Source: Laguncularia racemosa (lineage: Eukaryota; Streptophyta; Magnoliopsida; Myrtales; Combretaceae). From it: a stretch of 64,000 nucleotides of DNA. Positions 62,297 to 64,000 of the stretch are shown here, piece by piece; position 1 is the stretch's first letter; each line of letters begins with the position of its first letter. Where the stretch lies: NCBI GenBank assembly GCA_037954665.1, contig JBBMOL010000098.1:1116001-1180000 (forward strand), read 5' to 3'. Position numbers and translations under genes: made by a program. The notes beneath the pieces were generated by a model. That model was not told the DNA's origin. It ran no database searches and was given only the letters and a program-made list of their open reading frames with translations.

Positions 62297-64000
62297 TCAG
62301 TTCCAAGACAAAACAGACTGATTTTGCAAGTAAGAAGCACTCAAGACACTCTCCACAAGATCCATTTGTCTTGCCAACAGAGAAAGGCATTCATATATCT
62401 GCTCTGCCATAGGGTGTGATTTATCTCTAACAATGAATTCATTGACAATTCCATTCACCTCAATGGAGCTACAACCGGGAGTTTTCTCGACTCCTCTCTC
62501 CTTCATCATCTTCCTTGCTTGTCCAGCCTCTTCCCACATGTTTGCTTCTCCATACATATTCGCAAGTAAAACATAAATTCCACTATCATCAGGATCCAAC
62601 TTTAGAAGCTCTGAAGCCACTCTTTCTCCCAATATTATGTTTCCATTAACTCGACAAGCAAAAAATAAAGCTCCCCATACTGTAGCATCTGACTTTACGG
62701 GCATGCTGGTAACAAGCTCTTCTGCTTCTTCCAATAGGCCAGCCCTACCAAGGAGGTCCACCATGCAAGAATAATGTTTAACACTAGGAAAAAGATTGAA
62801 TTCGGAGCTCATTTGGTGAAAAAACTTACGACCAGCATCAACCAAACCCCCATGACAACAAGCTGATAATACCCCTAAGAAAGTCACTTCATCTGGCTTC
62901 ATACCTGTATTAATCATTTCCAAGAAGAAAGATATGGCATCCTGTGCTTTGCCATGAATAGCTAAACCACAAATCATAGCTGTCCATGTCAAAGAGTTCT
63001 TTGCTGGCATGTCCCAGAAAACTTGGAGAGCCCTAGCAATATTACCACATTTTGCATACATATCAACAAGGGCTGTTCCCAAGGCAACATTCAATGAAAG
63101 CCGGTATCTTTCTATATAACGATGAATCCATATCCCAACATCAAGTGCCCCCAGCTGCGAGCACCCAGCTAAGCAAGTCACCATGGTCACCTCATCGGGT
63201 TTTATGCCATTTGCTTGCATTTCATGGAACAGAGCAAGGGCCTCCTTGCTGCGGTTAGCTTGGACATATCCACCAATCAATGCATTCCATGGGACAACAT
63301 CCTTTTCAGGCATATCATCAAAAAATCTACGCGCAGCATCAAGAAACCCAAATTTGGCATATCCCACAACCATTGTTGTCCATGAAACCACAGTCCTATT
63401 CACCATCTTATCGAAAATTGACCTAGCTGACTCAAGGTTCCCACACTTGACATACATATCCATTAGTGCATTCGAAAGGGGTACCGTCAAAGTCAACCCA
63501 TCCTCTTTAATTTTCAGATGAAATTCCCTCCCCAGACTGAAATCCTCCAATTGAGCAGTTGCAGAGACCATCCCGATCATCGTAACCTCATCAGCACTAA
63601 CACCCTCAGCTTCCATTTGTCTATATACACGTAAAGCATCTTTGGGCCGACCGCTCCTAACATACCCATTAATTAGAGAATTCCAGGAGACCAAATCTCT
63701 CAGAGGACTTTCATCAAACACTTTACATGCATCCTTCATTTCACCACATGAAACCAACATATGAATAACCGCATTCCGTACAAACAAATCACCATCAAAA
63801 CCCATTTTCAAAACATGCCCAAGAATCTCTCTACCCATATAAAGCAACCCCAAATTAGCACATACCTTAAACAACAATGGATAAGTGTAGTTATCTGGCC
63901 TCAACCCGCTACTTTTTTTCAACATTTTCTTGTACAAGAGCAAACATTTTTGAGAATTTTTACTCTCTATGTAACCTCTAATCGTTACATTCCACGAAAA
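62297..64000 (-). CDS. SLO1: PLS/E-class PPR protein, orthologue of SLOW GROWTH 1 (5' partial)
   Basis: RNA-binding helical-repeat protein. The Arabidopsis orthologue (At2g22410) acts in mitochondria and is needed for C-to-U editing of specific nad transcripts. The frame is open without interruption from the right edge of the window to the stop at 62297-62299: 567 residues, no introns. Tandem PPR motifs of P, L and S types are plain (for example YTYPLLFKVCANLG, DLVSWNSLINGYVRSG, NALMDMYVKCGNLESA, HYSCMVDLLGRAGLLEEAEE). An E region (VWGALFFACRVNG, GIYVLLANMYGEANMWEEA) and an E+-like tail starting PGCSSIEVNG at residue 508 follow. There is no DYW domain, so it would need a partner deaminase. 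The first visible words FSWNVTIRGYIES match the SLO1 N-terminal third; the transit peptide lies beyond the window. Confidence 0.93.
   Translation of the reverse strand, partial: FSWNVTIRGYIESKNSQKCLLLYKKMLKKSSGLRPDNYTYPLLFKVCANLGLLYMGREILGHVLKMGFDGDLFVRNAVIHMLVSCGEMKDACKVFDESPLRDLVSWNSLINGYVRSGRPKDALRVYRQMEAEGVSADEVTMIGMVSATAQLEDFSLGREFHLKIKEDGLTLTVPLSNALMDMYVKCGNLESARSIFDKMVNRTVVSWTTMVVGYAKFGFLDAARRFFDDMPEKDVVPWNALIGGYVQANRSKEALALFHEMQANGIKPDEVTMVTCLAGCSQLGALDVGIWIHRYIERYRLSLNVALGTALVDMYAKCGNIARALQVFWDMPAKNSLTWTAMICGLAIHGKAQDAISFFLEMINTGMKPDEVTFLGVLSACCHGGLVDAGRKFFHQMSSEFNLFPSVKHYSCMVDLLGRAGLLEEAEELVTSMPVKSDATVWGALFFACRVNGNIILGERVASELLKLDPDDSGIYVLLANMYGEANMWEEAGQARKMMKERGVEKTPGCSSIEVNGIVNEFIVRDKSHPMAEQIYECLSLLARQMDLVESVLSASYLQNQSVLSWN

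Overview
This is a stretch of a flowering-plant (most likely eudicot) nuclear chromosome. It is AT-rich, has spliced genes, and is heavily invaded by LTR retrotransposons. Four host protein genes and one nuclear tRNA gene can be supported. All else is transposon DNA, its relics, simple repeats, or intergenic sequence in which I see no gene.

Layout. (1) 1-2883, + strand: the last five coding exons of xanthine dehydrogenase; the gene starts outside the window. (2) 3823-23923: one very old, very large Ty3/gypsy element of Tat/Ogre type, on the minus strand. It is bounded by two diverged ~595-bp LTRs and a perfect 5-bp target duplication (GGGAT). It carries a decayed gag-pol (about 22.7-17.9 kb) and, antisense between pol and the 3' LTR, a decayed extra gene resembling the plant mobile domain (PMD) family. 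That extra gene is split by a younger CRM-like chromovirus (9732-15223). (3) 24382-28192: a third gypsy element, a chromodomain-bearing chromovirus that has lost its RT and integrase core and holds a nested solo LTR (26844-27513). (4) 29936-34514: a Ty1/copia element with a perfect TGATC duplication and a stop-riddled gag-pol. All four elements with an identifiable polarity lie on the minus strand. (5) 35907-35990: tRNA-Leu(CAA). (6) 37790-39876, minus: an intronless extensin-like gene with His-rich modules; one base is missing in a GGT-repeat tract. (7) 42794-48053, minus: a seven-coding-exon BIG BROTHER-type RING E3 ligase gene, with a CT-rich 5' leader near 49 kb. (8) 49.6-62.3 kb: AT-rich intergenic DNA with MITE-like elements and microsatellites. 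(9) 62297-64000, minus: the C-terminal part of a PLS/E-class PPR protein, apparently the orthologue of Arabidopsis SLOW GROWTH 1.

The host genes belong to unrelated processes (purine catabolism, cell wall, organ-size control, mitochondrial RNA editing), as expected for plant gene order. The history is one of nested insertion: the Tat-like element came first (its LTRs look very roughly 80% alike by eye). The CRM-like element landed later inside its antisense gene (LTRs nearly identical). Separate chromovirus and copia insertions lie to the right. All identities come from reading the sequence; no alignment or database search was run.
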